DNA from: Euphorbia lathyris
Taxonomy: Eukaryota > Streptophyta > Magnoliopsida > Malpighiales > Euphorbiaceae
DNA length: 64,000 bases
Assembly: GCF_963576675.1 (NCBI RefSeq)
Contig: NC_088916.1
Location: forward strand, 4,231,001 to 4,295,000
Direction: 5' to 3'
This document shows, piece by piece, positions 46,634 to 58,800 of this stretch. Each line of letters begins with the position of its first letter. Within the stretch, counting starts at the first letter, position 1. Below the pieces are notes generated by a model that worked only from the letters and a program-made list of their open reading frames with translations, did no database searches and was not told the DNA's origin. A program made the translations under genes and the position numbers.

Positions 46634-47244
46634 TTTAGGTTCTCTGTATTCTTGGGTTTGTGTGTTCTGGGTAGTATTTCCCAGGTTTGTGTGTTCTGGT
46701 AGAATTTCCAGGGTTATCAGTGAAGGGCTTGAGTCCCTTGTGTATATTTCCAGACTTCAGTTTATCTCACCACCCATCTCAGTCCTCCTTTCCGCCTCCG
46801 ACCGGCCTGCCTCCGAAATCCGACCAGGTACCGACCTGCGCGTAAGTCCCACGCGCCTCCGTCAGAGAATTTCTCCGCCTCCACGTGACGGCGCGTGCCG
46901 CCTCCTTCTAACCTCCGCCTTACCTTTCCGGCGTCGGAATCTAATTTCCGGCCATCCTGTGTGCTCGTCGGCATCAGGCAAGTCCCTTCTCAGAATCAGA
47001 CTTCCTGGTACTCTTCCTTTTACGCCGTAGTCTTTTTTTTTCCTCCTGGCAGTTCTGTTTCTTCCTTTTAGGGTTTTCCTTTTTAAGTGTACTTTAATTT
47101 CAAGTGTATTATTTTTATATTAAAAAAAAAAAAAGAAAAAGAGAGAAACAAAAACAGAAGACAGTAAAAGAAAAGAGAGAAAAGAATTTTCTTTAAAAAA
47201 AAGAAGAAAAAAAAGAAAATATATATATTTTTCCATCTAGTTTC

Positions 47245-50200
47245 ATGGCGGAAGGAATTGAAAAGAAAATTGTGACGGAATTTACGTTAGGGTCCTCCAA
47301 AATTACGGATAGACAATTAATTGGGAGTCAAAACTATACTCAGTGGCAACGCACTATCCATAGATTTGTCAATAGTGTTGATTTAGAAGACCATTTAACT
47401 GGTAATCCTCCGCTTAAAACAAATGCTGATGCTCGGAAGAAATGGTTAATGGAGGATTATAAACTGTTTAATCAAATTCAAAACACTCTCGATCCCACTG
47501 TTGATGATGTTGTGACTCATTGTGAGACTGTCAAGGAGTTATGGGAATATCTGGAGTTTCTGTATGCTAACAAAAAGGATATGTCTCATCTTCATATGTT
47601 ACTGTTAAAGATTTATCGTGCAGAACAAAAAAATCGATCTCTTCTGCAATATTACACTGAAGTGAAACAGGCATACGAAGAAGAGAACAGTATGTTTCCT
47701 ATTGTGTCTGATGTGAAGCAAATGCAAGCACAAAAGGAGCGCGTTGTTGTTCAGTGTTTTTTGGCAGGTTTAGGTCCTGAGTATGATGTGCCCCGTACAC
47801 AGCTGTTGACTAGTGGGACACTCCCATCTTTCGCGTAAGTCTACTCTCGTTTACTTAATGTATGTAAGGATGGCGTAATGGCTTCTGGTACGTTGTCTTC
47901 TGACACAGTAGCCTTGGTAAGCAATGCTAATCCAGGTCGGCGAGGTGGAGACAATACTCTTCCTAGTGGCCACCGTAGCTCCCCTCGTACTTGTTATCAT
48001 TGTTGGGGGAGAAGGGCATGTTAAGAAGCATTGTTGGAAACTGCATGGTAAACCACCCCAACACTCGGGACATCACCCTCTCCGAAGGTCGGCAAATGTG
48101 GCAACTCAAGGTGGCATCCTTCCAACTCCGTCCTCTGTCACCATTTCTGCCGATGAGTATGCTCGGTTTCAGCAACTTTCTGCGACTTATGATGCAGAAC
48201 AACCGTCAACTTCAACCTCCGCTTTGGCTGATACAGGTAATCATGTGGCATGTCTCTCCACCTCCTCTCGTAGTTGGGTGATTGACTCTGGTGCTACAGA
48301 CCATATGACTGGCAACATAGGTATTCTTTCTTCTTTTCAACATCTGGCCAATTTTCCATCTGTTATGTTAGCTAATGGCTCAACTGCTTCTGTAATTGGA
48401 CAAGGGACAGCTCACCCAACATCTAATATTCCTTTATCCTCTGTTTTATGTTTACCCAATTTTCCTCTTAACTTATTATCTGTCAGCCAACTTACTAAGA
48501 CTCTTAACTGCTCTGTTGTTTTTTTTATCCTACCTATTGTCTTTTTCAGGATCTTAGGACGAAGAAAATTATTGGTAGAGGGAACCTGGTAAATGGATTG
48601 TACGTACTTGATTCAACTTATCGACAAGTGTCAAAATCCATTATCTGCACAAGCACGTCTCTTTTGCGACTTCACTGTCAATTTGGACATCCGTCCTTTC
48701 CAGTTTTACTAAAGTTATGTCCTAGTCTTCCACGTGATTCTACTCTGGAATGTGAAGCTTGTCAATTTGCTAAGCATCACAGAGTTTCGTATCCACCGCG
48801 AATCAATAAACGTGTCGAGTCTTCCTTTTATTTGGTGCACACTGATGTATGGGGTCCGTGTCCTGTTGTGTCCAAACTTGGTTTTCGTTATTTTGTAACC
48901 TTTGTTGATGATTATTCTCGTGTTACTTGGCTTTATCCTATGAAAAATCGTGCAGAATTATTTACTATCTTTTGTGCCTTTCATGCTGAGATTCGCACAT
49001 AATTTAACAAATCTATTTGTATTTTGCGAAGTGACAATGCTAAAGAATATGTATCTTGCACTTTCCAATCGTATCTTTCCCAGCATGGTATTATTCATCA
49101 GACTTCTTGCATTGTTACCCCTCAGCAAAACGGTGTTGCCGAACGTAAGAATCGTCACTTATTAGAAGTCGCTCAAGCCCTGTTGTTTCATATGCAGGTT
49201 CCTAAAACCTTTTGGACAGATGCCGTCTCCACTGCCTGTTTTCTCATCAATCGTATGCCCTCTTCAGTCCTTAACGGTCAGATTCCATACTCCCTTCTGT
49301 TTCCCTCCTCTTCTTTATTTCCTCTTGCACCACGTGTTTTTGGATGTACTTGTTTTGTGCAAGACATGCGCCCACAAGTCTCCAAACTTGATCCTAAATC
49401 CATCAAATGTATCTTTGTAGGATATTCTCGGACTCAAAAAGGGTATCGTTGCTATTCTCCTTCTTTGGGTCGTTATTTGGTGTCCGCTGATGTTACCTTT
49501 TTTGAAAACACTCCTTTTTATGGTCTTGAATCAACTCTTTCTGTTGATCCGGCAAGTCCGTCTGACGATAATTATCTTGTTTATACTGTAAGTGAGCAGG
49601 TGGTTTCTGTTCCTTCTCGACCAGTTGTCCGTCACGTTTATTCTCGGCGTGTACGTCCTTCAAGTGATGCACCTTCTAGTGCTCCAGTTGCCAGTGTTCC
49701 CCCTGCAGTTTCGTCTCCAGATCCTTCCCCATCTTCGGATCCTAGCATTGACCTTCCTATCGCCCTGCGAAAAGGTACCCGAAAATGCACTTACCCGATC
49801 TCTTCATTTGTATGTTATGATGCATTATCACCTTCCTCGAAGTCTTTTGTAGTTTCTTTAGATTCAGTTGTTGTTCCTTCCTTCCTCTCTGAAGCACTGA
49901 ATCATCCTGGTTGGCTCCAAGCAATGAAAGAGGAAATGTATGCCCTTGAACAAAATCATACTTGGGATCTAGTGTCTCTTCCATCTCACAAGCGTGCTAT
50001 TGGTTGCAAATGGGTGTTCAATGTCAAGTTCAATTCAGATGGTTCTGTTGCTCGGTTGAAAGCTCGTTTGGTTGCAAAAGGTTATGCTCAGACTTATGGC
50101 ATAGACTATTTAGAGACATTTTCCCCTGTTGCCAAACTCTCCTCCATTCGATTGTTCGTTTCTTTGGCTGCTACTTACAACTGGCCACTTTATCAACTTG

Positions 50201-51320
50201 ATGTCAAGAATGCCTTTTTGAATGGTGATCTACGCGAGGAAGTTTACATGGAGCAACCTCTTGGTTTTGTTGCTCAGGGGGAGTCTGGGAAAGTTTGTAG
50301 GTTACGCAGGTCCTTATATGGATTGAAGCAATCTCCTCGTGCGTGGTTTGGACGATTCAGTGCTGCTGTCATTGAATTTGGTCTTCGTCGAAGTGCATAT
50401 GATCATTCTGTGTTCTACTCATCATCTAGTTCTGGGTGCATTTTACTAGTAGTATATGTTGATGACATTGTAATTACTGGAAATAATGAAACTGACATTA
50501 TAAAACTGAAAGAATTCCTCGGTACTTGTTTTCAGACAAAGGACCTAGGACAATTGAAATATTTTTTTTGAAATATTTTTTGGGGATTGAAGTTTGCCGC
50601 AGCCGTAAAGGGATTTACCTCACTCAGAGAAAATACTGTCTAGATGTGTTAAGTGACGCTGGTTTGATTGAGGCAAAGACTTGTGATGCACCTATGATAC
50701 CAAATGGGAAGTTGAAGACCGACGATGGAGATTTACTTCCGGATCCTGAAAGATATAGACGAATCGTTGGAAAATTGAACTACCTTACAATCACTCGTCC
50801 TGATATTTCCTTTGCGGTAAGTGTTGTAAGCCAGTTCATGTCATCTCCAAGAACTTCACACTGGGATGCTGTTAGTCATATTCTGAAATACCTAAAGGAG
50901 ACTGCGGGGCGTGGTATACTATATCAAAATCATGGTCATCACACTGTGGAAGGTTTTACAGATAGGCGTTCTAGTACGGGTTATTGTGTATTTATCGGAG
51001 GCAACCTAGTATCTTGGAAAAGTAAAAAGCAGACTGTTGTATCTAGATCCAGTGCAGAATCTGAGTACAGGACTATGGCACAAACTACGTGTGAACTTGT
51101 CTGGCTACGCAACCTTCTTGGTGAGATTGGATTTGCTCAGATGAAACCCATGAAGTTATGGTGTGATAATGAAGCAGCTATCTATATCGCCAATAATCCT
51201 GTATTCAATGAAAGAACAAAGCACATAGAAGTTGACTGCCATTTTACTCGAGAAAAGCTAGAAGATGGCACAATCACAACTCGAGACATCAGAACAGGGG
51301 AACATCTATGCTCCAGCTTG
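47245..51320 (+). pseudogene. Copia gag-pol polyprotein, multiply broken
   Basis: Starts at the ATG at 47245. Order: gag (SSKITDRQLIGSQNYTQWQ), zinc knuckle at about 47990-48040, protease WVIDSGATDHM (48275-48310), integrase zinc motif LHCQFGHPS with CEACQFAKHH, integrase core ([26 protein letters not shown]), RT ([24 protein letters not shown]) and RNase H (LWCDNEAAIYIANN). Lesions: TAA at 47836-47838; one extra G in the run 48005-48009; a T-run shift at 48519-48526; TAA at 49000-49002; a small duplication near 50556-50585 giving TGA at 50569-50571; an in-frame loss in RNase H near 50960, so FTD joins RRSSTGY and the usual DADWAG-type segment is missing; and loss of the last pol segment before the polypurine tract. 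Not autonomous. Confidence 0.9.
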
Positions 51321-51328
51321 AGGGGGAG
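51320..51328 (+). other. Polypurine tract of the copia element
   Basis: GAGGGGGAG ends directly at the 3' LTR start. This is the expected primer for plus-strand synthesis. Confidence 0.88.
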
Positions 51329-51544
51329 TGTAATTAATATAGTGCATGCCTATGGCTGCTTAAGGTGCTATTTGTCAATGTAATTAATACAAAGTGTGCT
51401 CAAGGCTGCTGTAGGGTAGAAATGTTTAGGCTACTTGTGGGGTAAGGATAGTTGACTGTCTGTAAGATAACTAGCTAGTTGTGAATATAAATATATGTCA
51501 TGTGATACAGAAGAAATTGAGATATAAGATTACAGAAGTTTACA
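51329..51544 (+). repeat. 3' LTR of the copia element
   Basis: 216 bp, same length as the 5' LTR, followed directly by the ACCCT target duplication. Two mismatches to the 5' LTR. Confidence 0.93.
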
Positions 51545-51549
51545 ACCCT

Positions 51550-52891
51550 AATAGAAACACTAAAGAATTTGACGGAAACAAAATTATTTTGAAAAACACA
51601 GGGACAAACAAGTGTAGTATGTAAAATCTAAGACTAATAAATTGTTTATCCTAGTAATAATAGTAAAAGAAAGAAATATTTTGAATCGCAATAATTTGTA
51701 TCATCTTGAAAATTGTGTATTGAATTTTTTTCTTGCTATTAGTTAGTTTTGCATAAGTTCACTTTTGTATTTATATATTTTCTTGATCTCCATATATAAT
51801 TTGTACAAATAATAATAATATAATTAATTCAATCTGAATGATCTACAGTTGGAAATACATGAATTGTTAAGTTTTATTTACTTATTTATTTATTTAACAC
51901 AGATGGAAATTTACTTTCAAAATCTCCTGTGATGTTAGAAAGTAAAAGTTAAAACTATAAAAATACTTATTGGAATTCAAAACAGGAATCATGAGAATTC
52001 TCCTGAGAAGATGAGTTTTAGGAATTTGAAATACTTATTGGAACTCCTTGAGAAAGGGGGGTTTTGAAGAAGTGGATTCTCCTTTCGCATCTTTTAAAAT
52101 TGTTGGGAAATCTCAAATTTAGGAATTTCATGTTGAATTAGAGCTATTTGAAGCTCTAGTGATCTTACAAATGTTTTGACTAACCATTTTTGGAATTTTG
52201 GGTCCAAAGATGGTGAGCGGTATCATAGTTTCGTTTTCTTCTTTTTTGATAGCAACATCTCTCCATGTCTTTGCTTTGGAATCTCTCCTAGTAGTTTCTC
52301 TTCCTTCATTTTTTTGTGCCATTGGCTTGAATTTTGAAGGTTTTTACGTGTTAGGAAATCAAGAGTGCAAGTTGTATCTCATTTTTAAAGTCAATATCAA
52401 AATCATAAATGCTCAAAATTGCTTGTCATCGCGCAAAAATCTGTTTAGATGTAAAGTTTCTAAAATGCCTAGGAAATAAATTATTTTCACAATGATATTC
52501 AAAATAAATACACCCCTTGGCCCTTAGGCTTTGATACCAAGCATGCTCATGAATCTAAATATAGGTTTTATTGCACTTTAAACCGATCCTATATGCTGAA
52601 ATTTCTTTTTTTTTTTTCATTTTATATTCAGTTATTCACTTTCTGAAAACAATTGTATATATTTTCATGTTCTTGATTAATAGCTATAGTTTGTTCTGTT
52701 GTCTTTATAAAATAATTTGCTAAAAGTTCAAAAATATCAATAGAATAGATACTTCTGACATTCCGTTCGCGTATAGTACAATCTAGCATCTTATTTTCTA
52801 TTTTAGCAATATTTACTTTCATAGAATTCATATGTAATGAGTTACTATCAACTAAACCTTTTGTCATTTATTTCAGGTCTTGGTCATAGAC
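51550..52891 (+). promoter_or_regulatory. Upstream region of the intact NLR
   Basis: The first 260 bp match the upstream region of the left NLR (inverted). The rest (51806-52870) contains extra DNA with no gene recognised: an AT-rich tract with ATTT repeats near 51890 and a 64-aa Lys/Glu-rich ORF on the minus strand (52128-52322) without a known family. TTTCAG at 52871-52876, 16 bp before the ATG, looks like a 5' UTR intron acceptor and is kept in both paralogues. Confidence 0.5.
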
Positions 52892-55800
52892 ATGGAGTTT
52901 CTTACTGCCATTGTATCCTCAATTGCTGGAGAAATTGCCAAATATACGGTAGCCCCTATCGGACGGCAGATAGGCTACTTGATTTTCTACGACCGTAACA
53001 TCAACAATCTGAAAACAAAGCTACAGAAGCTTCATGATAAGAAGACTGGAGTAGACCTACAAGTAAATCATGCTGAAAGGAATTTGTACGATCCTCCTCC
53101 TGAGGTTAAAACATGGCAACACCAGGTTGTTACTGTCCATGTAGAAGCCACAAAGTTTCTAGAAGATGAGGAGATTGAAAGGAAGAAAAGATGCTTCAGT
53201 GGTCCATGTCGAAATCCAAAATCACTTCATTCCTTGAGTAGGAAAGCTACCAAGATGAGTCAAGATGTTGTTGCTCTGCTTGAAGATGCTGAGAAATTTC
53301 AGTTTAGTGAATTTGCTTGTCCACGTCCTCCACCAGCTCTGGGATCAACGTTCCATACTGAAGGCATCAAGGATTTCGGTTCGAGGGTATCGCTTATGAA
53401 AGATGTATTGAAGGCTCTGATGGATGATAATTTGAGTATGATAAGTATCTGTGGATTGGGAGGTGTCGGTAAAACCACAATGGTAAAGGAGATAGTTAAA
53501 GTTGTTGAAACCCAGAAGTTATTTGACGAAGTTGCAATGCCAGTTGTGTCCCAAAATCCTAACTTGAAAAAGATTCAAGGTGACATTGCGTCTTGCCTCG
53601 GATTGGAACTTAAAGACGATACTGAGAAGGGAAGAGCACTTAAGCTGCATGAAAGAATTGCCAATAATGAAAAAAGGATACTTTTGATATTGGATGATGT
53701 TTGGAACGAGATAGATTTCGAGGAAATAGGAATCCCTGCAGCTGATGAGAGTAAGATCAAGTGCAAGATTGTTTTGACTTCGCGAAGGGAAGATGAGTGC
53801 AACAAAATGGGAAGCCAAAAGAATTTTCGCATCCATGCTTTATCAAATGCAGAAGGTTGGGATCTATTCAAAGGGATAGCATTCGCAGATGATTCCGTTG
53901 ATAACCAGGATTTGCATCAAATGGCAAAGCAGATTGCTGCAGAATGTGATGGCTTACCTATTGCCATTGTTACTATTGCAAAAGCATTAAAGAAAAAGAG
54001 GGAAAGTGTTTGGTTCGATGCACTGAATCAACTTCAGAGGTCTAACCTCAAAGGCGTCTCAGGGATGGGGAAAGTGTATTCGAGGCTTGAATTAAGTTAT
54101 GATCTCTTGGAACGTGGAGAAGCCAAGTCATGCTTTTTGCTTTGCTGCTTGTTTCCTGAAGATTATGATATTCGAGTTGAAGATTTGGTTAGATATGGAA
54201 TGGGTCTACGGTTGCTTGAAAACATCGAAAGCATCCAACAGGCAAGGCATAGAGTTCATGCGCTTGTTGATGAACTCAAAGATTCATTTTTGTTGCTTGA
54301 TAGCGATAAAGATGACCATGATCAGTATGTCAAAATGCATGATGTCATTCGTGATATGGCCATATCTATTGCCTCCAAGGAGAAGTCATATATTGTAAGT
54401 TGCAATGATGAAATGAAAAAGTGGCCAGAGACAGATAGGTATGAAGATTGCCATGCAATTTCGTTACGGTGTAAACAGATGAAAGAGCACCCTTCCGATT
54501 TGAACTGCCCAAAGCTTGAACTTGTACGACTTCAATACCAGAAAGGATTGAAAAGGCTTCCAGATAACTTCTTTAAAGGGATGAAAGAGCTCAAAGTTCT
54601 GGATTTGGATATTCCATCGCTGCCAGATTCACTTCCTGTCCTAGAGAAACTTCGAACCTTGTATCTTTCTGACATGGCAGAGATTGGAGATGTTAGAAAC
54701 GTAGAAATTCTTACAATTAGAGACGAATGTTTTCCAATGATACCGAAGGAAGTAGGATCAATGGGAAAGTTGAGGTTGCTCGACTTGCGTGGTATGTCAC
54801 GACTTAGATACATTCCAAGAGGTGTATTATCAAGGTTGTCCAGTCTTGAAGAACTATATGCAGGCAGCTTTATGGAATGGGAATCCTCTGTATACTATGA
54901 TAGTGATAGTAGTGTTGAATTTGAGGAAGATTATTGTGGTATTGGAGGCAAAGTCAACGCGAGCCTCGATGAATTAGAATCTCTGCCTTTAACATCACTA
55001 CAAATTTCTGTACCGGAACCATCCGTTTTGCCTACAGAGTCTGTCTTGAAAAATCTAGCTAGATTTAGAATTGTTATAAAGATCAATCTTTTTGCAGAGG
55101 GAAGAACACTAGGTAGTATGGATTCAGAGAATGGGTTGAGACTTGAAGGGGATGCGAGCGCGATTAAAAGGAGTGGGATATGTGTACTGCTGAAGAAAAC
55201 TGAAGATCTGATATTGTACAGTGTGAGGAATTTGAAGAGTGTGTGGCATGAGTTAGAAAATGATGGTTTTCCACAGTTGAAGTGGATATCAATAGAGGAA
55301 TGTCGGACATTACAACACTTGGTGAACATAAGCCACATCTCAAGTAGTTCACAGCTCCCATGTTTTAGTAACCTAAGAGACATAACAATAGCATCATGTG
55401 ACAATTTGAACTACTTGTTTCCAGTGTCCATGGCTAGAAGATTGAGTCAACTCCGCAGGATATATGTATATGGCTGCCAAAGAATGGATGGATTGTTTTA
55501 CGGGAAGGAAGAGGATGATGAGGTTGAGTTTCCTAATCTAATCAAATTGGAATTAAAAAGTCTGCCCGAACTCAAAGGTTTGTTGGTAGACATGGATAAT
55601 GCAGCCACCAACTCATCCGTTATTCCTGGCAAGGTACATTTCTACCGAGAAATTCTACTAAACTCCTAGAGTAATACACTCAATCAATTAAAAAGAGGGA
55701 TATACACTCTCCCCATCCAGGAGTATTGTAGAATTTCTACTTACCTACCAAGTATTTCATGTTCTCTTTATTAATTATTCATATTTGTACATTATATAAA

Positions 55801-58800
55801 GGGTTAAGGTACAAAAATACCCTTAACGTTGACAGTGGAGAGCAATTTTACCCCTGACGTCTAAAAAGGTGCAATTTTACCCTTAACGTTGGCAACAAAC
55901 AACAATTTTACCCCCACGTTGATAAGTTGGGTCAACTTGAGAAATAATTTATCAAATTGTGTCTTTACAGTCATAAATCGTGTCATTTCCACTGTACGCG
56001 TACTCTAGTTTATCACTCACCATTAATAGATCACAAAGATATGTATACACAGTGAAAAAAATTAAAAAATTATAATGTGTGCTGTATGAGTTGGATAGAA
56101 AAAATCCATATATTTTGTCGAATTTAAAAATATTGATCTTTAATTTTATTATGAAACTACAAAAACGAAAAAGATTAGAACCAATTAATACGCAACTGAT
56201 GTAGAATACGGGAACAAAATGTCTGCCTGGTTTAATAATGTTTGAAATTGACCCAATTTGCCGATGTTTGGGGTAAAATTGCACAATTTTAGATGTTAGG
56301 TGTAAATTGCTCTTGACGGTCAATGTTAGAGGTATTTTTGCACCTTATCCCTTATATAAATTAATTATCTATATGATCTTATTGCACATAAAAGGGGTCA
56401 TTATGTTACTAAAGTGCAAAGTTCAGGGAATTTAAAGTCCGGTTTTGAAGTTTAGGGATTATAAAGAAGGTAAGGGAAAAGTTGAGGGACCATGGATATA
56501 ATTTACCCCCACAAAAGTTAAACCGTCACTGTTTTTGCTGATATCAAATTTTCAATGTATACCAAATGGTTTTATCATTTTAAAATTTTAGTTTTATATG
56601 ATTTTAATTTTATAATTCAATTCTTAGTTGTTTTATGTATACTGGAGTGTTCACATGGACCTTAATGACCATCTAGTATTTGTTTTCACATATAGATCTA
56701 GACTTATTAAATTCTAAAGCTTAGTATTTGCTCTTTATACCTGATCATTTATACTTTACATTAATAATTAAAAGGGTCAACACAGATTAAATTGAAGTGT
56801 TATGATGATTTTTTGGGTAAATTACATTCATTGTCCTTGAACTATAGGGCTATTGACAACATAGCCCCTGAGCTTTATTTCTTGACATAAAAATCTCGTA
56901 ACTTTGCATTATCATAGCATTGAAGTCCCAGTCGTCGAAAATCCATTAAAAACTTCGAACCCTCTTTTTATGTTTTGTTATTATATGTGAATTTCCAACA
57001 GATGTCTATATCATTTCTGTCACGTTGGATACGACTCTCAAATCTGCAAGAGCTTGTGATGGAACGTTGCCATTTGGTAAATGTGGCATTTTCGATCTTT
57101 GTTGTTGAGCAATTAGTTCAGCTTAAAACTTTAAAAATTAGATATTGCAAGCAGATGGAATATATTATTGGAGGCGAAGATGTAGAAAAACATACAAGAA
57201 CAAGTAGATTGGTGTTTCCAATGTTAATATCTATCAACATTAGTGATCTACCAGAACTGGCAAGTTTTTGTCAAGACAGTAACTTTTTCTGGGATTGGAA
57301 CTCATTGAAGGAAATACAGATAGATAAATGTCCCAAGATGAAGACATTAGTTGCACAAACTCAAATCATCCCTTCAACATCAAATCAAACTGTTGCTTCC
57401 ATCAAAGAGGTATTAGCCTTTTGCATTTTGACTTTTAGGTGAGGGGCCTTAAAGAAAGGCCCAAGTTGAGATTCCATGGGTGTATTTTAACCCTTACATG
57501 TTGGGTTAATTACACATGTGGTCCTCCAAGTAGGGCTTGAAATGGGCCGAGCCGCTCATGAGCGGCTTGGTGTTTGGCTCGATTTATAAACGATCGAGCT
57601 TGAGCACGGCGAAGCTCGGATCGAAAGCTCGTGAACACGCTCGATTATAGGTTCATGAACAAGCTCACAAGCTAGCTTGGTTATAATGTTCATGAACACG
57701 CACAAGCTTGGTTTAATTATATTTTTAATAATAATATTTTTATTAAGGGTGAAATGTAAAACAACTTAGTATTATGTAAACTTTAGTTTTGTAGATTTCA
57801 AAACTATTTAGTTTTGTGTTAATGAAATTTCAAATCAATATAATTAATGAGTTGATAATGAGCGAAGTTCATGAACTGAATTAACGAGTTTAACGAGCTG
57901 CTCGCGAGCAAAGCTCGGTAACAAGCTCGTGAACAGCTTGTTAACAAGCTCGCGCACAGCTCGTGAGCAGAATGTTGATCGAGCTCGTGCTGGTCAATTT
58001 TCTGAAGAGCCGAGCATGAGCAGGTCAAAGCTCAGCTCGACTCGACTCGATTACAACCCTACCTCCAAGTATAAAGAATGGGAACACCAATGCCATAAAA
58101 CTTAATTTCTTAACATAAAAATCATCAAATATTAAAAAAACAACCTAGTTTGGCCTTTCTAAAAACAAAATGGAAGGTGTCTAAAAGCAAAATATTAAAA
58201 AAACAACCTAATTTGGCCTTTCTTGGTTCTCTTGATATGAGAAATCAAAAGGGAGGGGATGAATGCAACTGACTCGGTTGAGTGTTGGTGACATGTATTT
58301 TTTTATTATTTTTTAATCCATGTAAAAGGACTACAGGATAAATCAAATGTAAAGTTGGATGATTTTAATGTTAAGAAATTAAATTTGGTAGCATTAGTAT
58401 TCCATTCCTGATACTTGAAGGACTGGGAGTGTAGTTATCCATATTTGATAGCTCATTTCAAATAGCATGATTTTTTTGTTGTTGTTGACACATGTTTTTG
58501 CATCTTATATTACTTATTGTGATAGGTAATACCAAATGAATCTCAAACACGGACTGAGTCTTCGTCTTCCCATAGCTCAAGGAATTGGCATGTAGAGTTG
58601 GTTTCTATTTTATTTTGGTCATCTTGGATACGACTTTCAAATCTGCAAAAGCTTGTATTGGGGGGTTGCAATTCGCTGAAAGTGATATTCTCAATCTCTG
58701 TTGCTGAGCAGCTACTGCACCTTCGAACTTTAACTATACAAGTATGTAAGGAAGTGGAATATATTGTTGCAACTCTTCCAGGACAAGAAGAAGAAGAAGA

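Larger units (their letters stand above)
46406..51544 (+). mobile_element. Ty1/copia LTR retrotransposon with nearly identical LTRs
   Basis: Two 216-bp LTRs (46406-46621 and 51329-51544) begin TGTAATTAATATAG and end GAAGTTTACA. A perfect 5-bp target duplication ACCCT flanks it (46401-46405 and 51545-51549). A primer site complementary to initiator tRNA-Met follows the 5' LTR, and a polypurine tract precedes the 3' LTR. I see two base differences between the LTRs. The polyprotein is broken at several points. It inserted about 1.3 kb upstream of the intact NLR, in the same direction. Confidence 0.95.
41500..55669 (+). repeat. Right arm of the inverted duplication (BolA to NLR)
   Basis: Plus-strand counterpart of 1-13635. 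The inner boundary is about 41495-41500, where ATAAAATT near 13635 and its complement near 41505 stop matching. The arm includes BolA, its 3' flank, the minisatellite, the NLR upstream region and the NLR first exon. The spacer between arms is about 28 kb. The outer limit cannot be seen because the left arm leaves the window. Confidence 0.8.

Noticed and set aside
52128..52322. 64-aa Lys/Glu-rich minus-strand ORF upstream of the NLR
   Set aside because: No recognisable family, no counterpart in the left arm and no supporting signals; left as non-coding.
53453..53480. Possible miR482/2118 target at the NLR P-loop
   Set aside because: The P-loop codons are the usual target region, but by eye the match to remembered miR482 sequence has too many mismatches to claim; a target prediction with the species' own miRNAs would decide.
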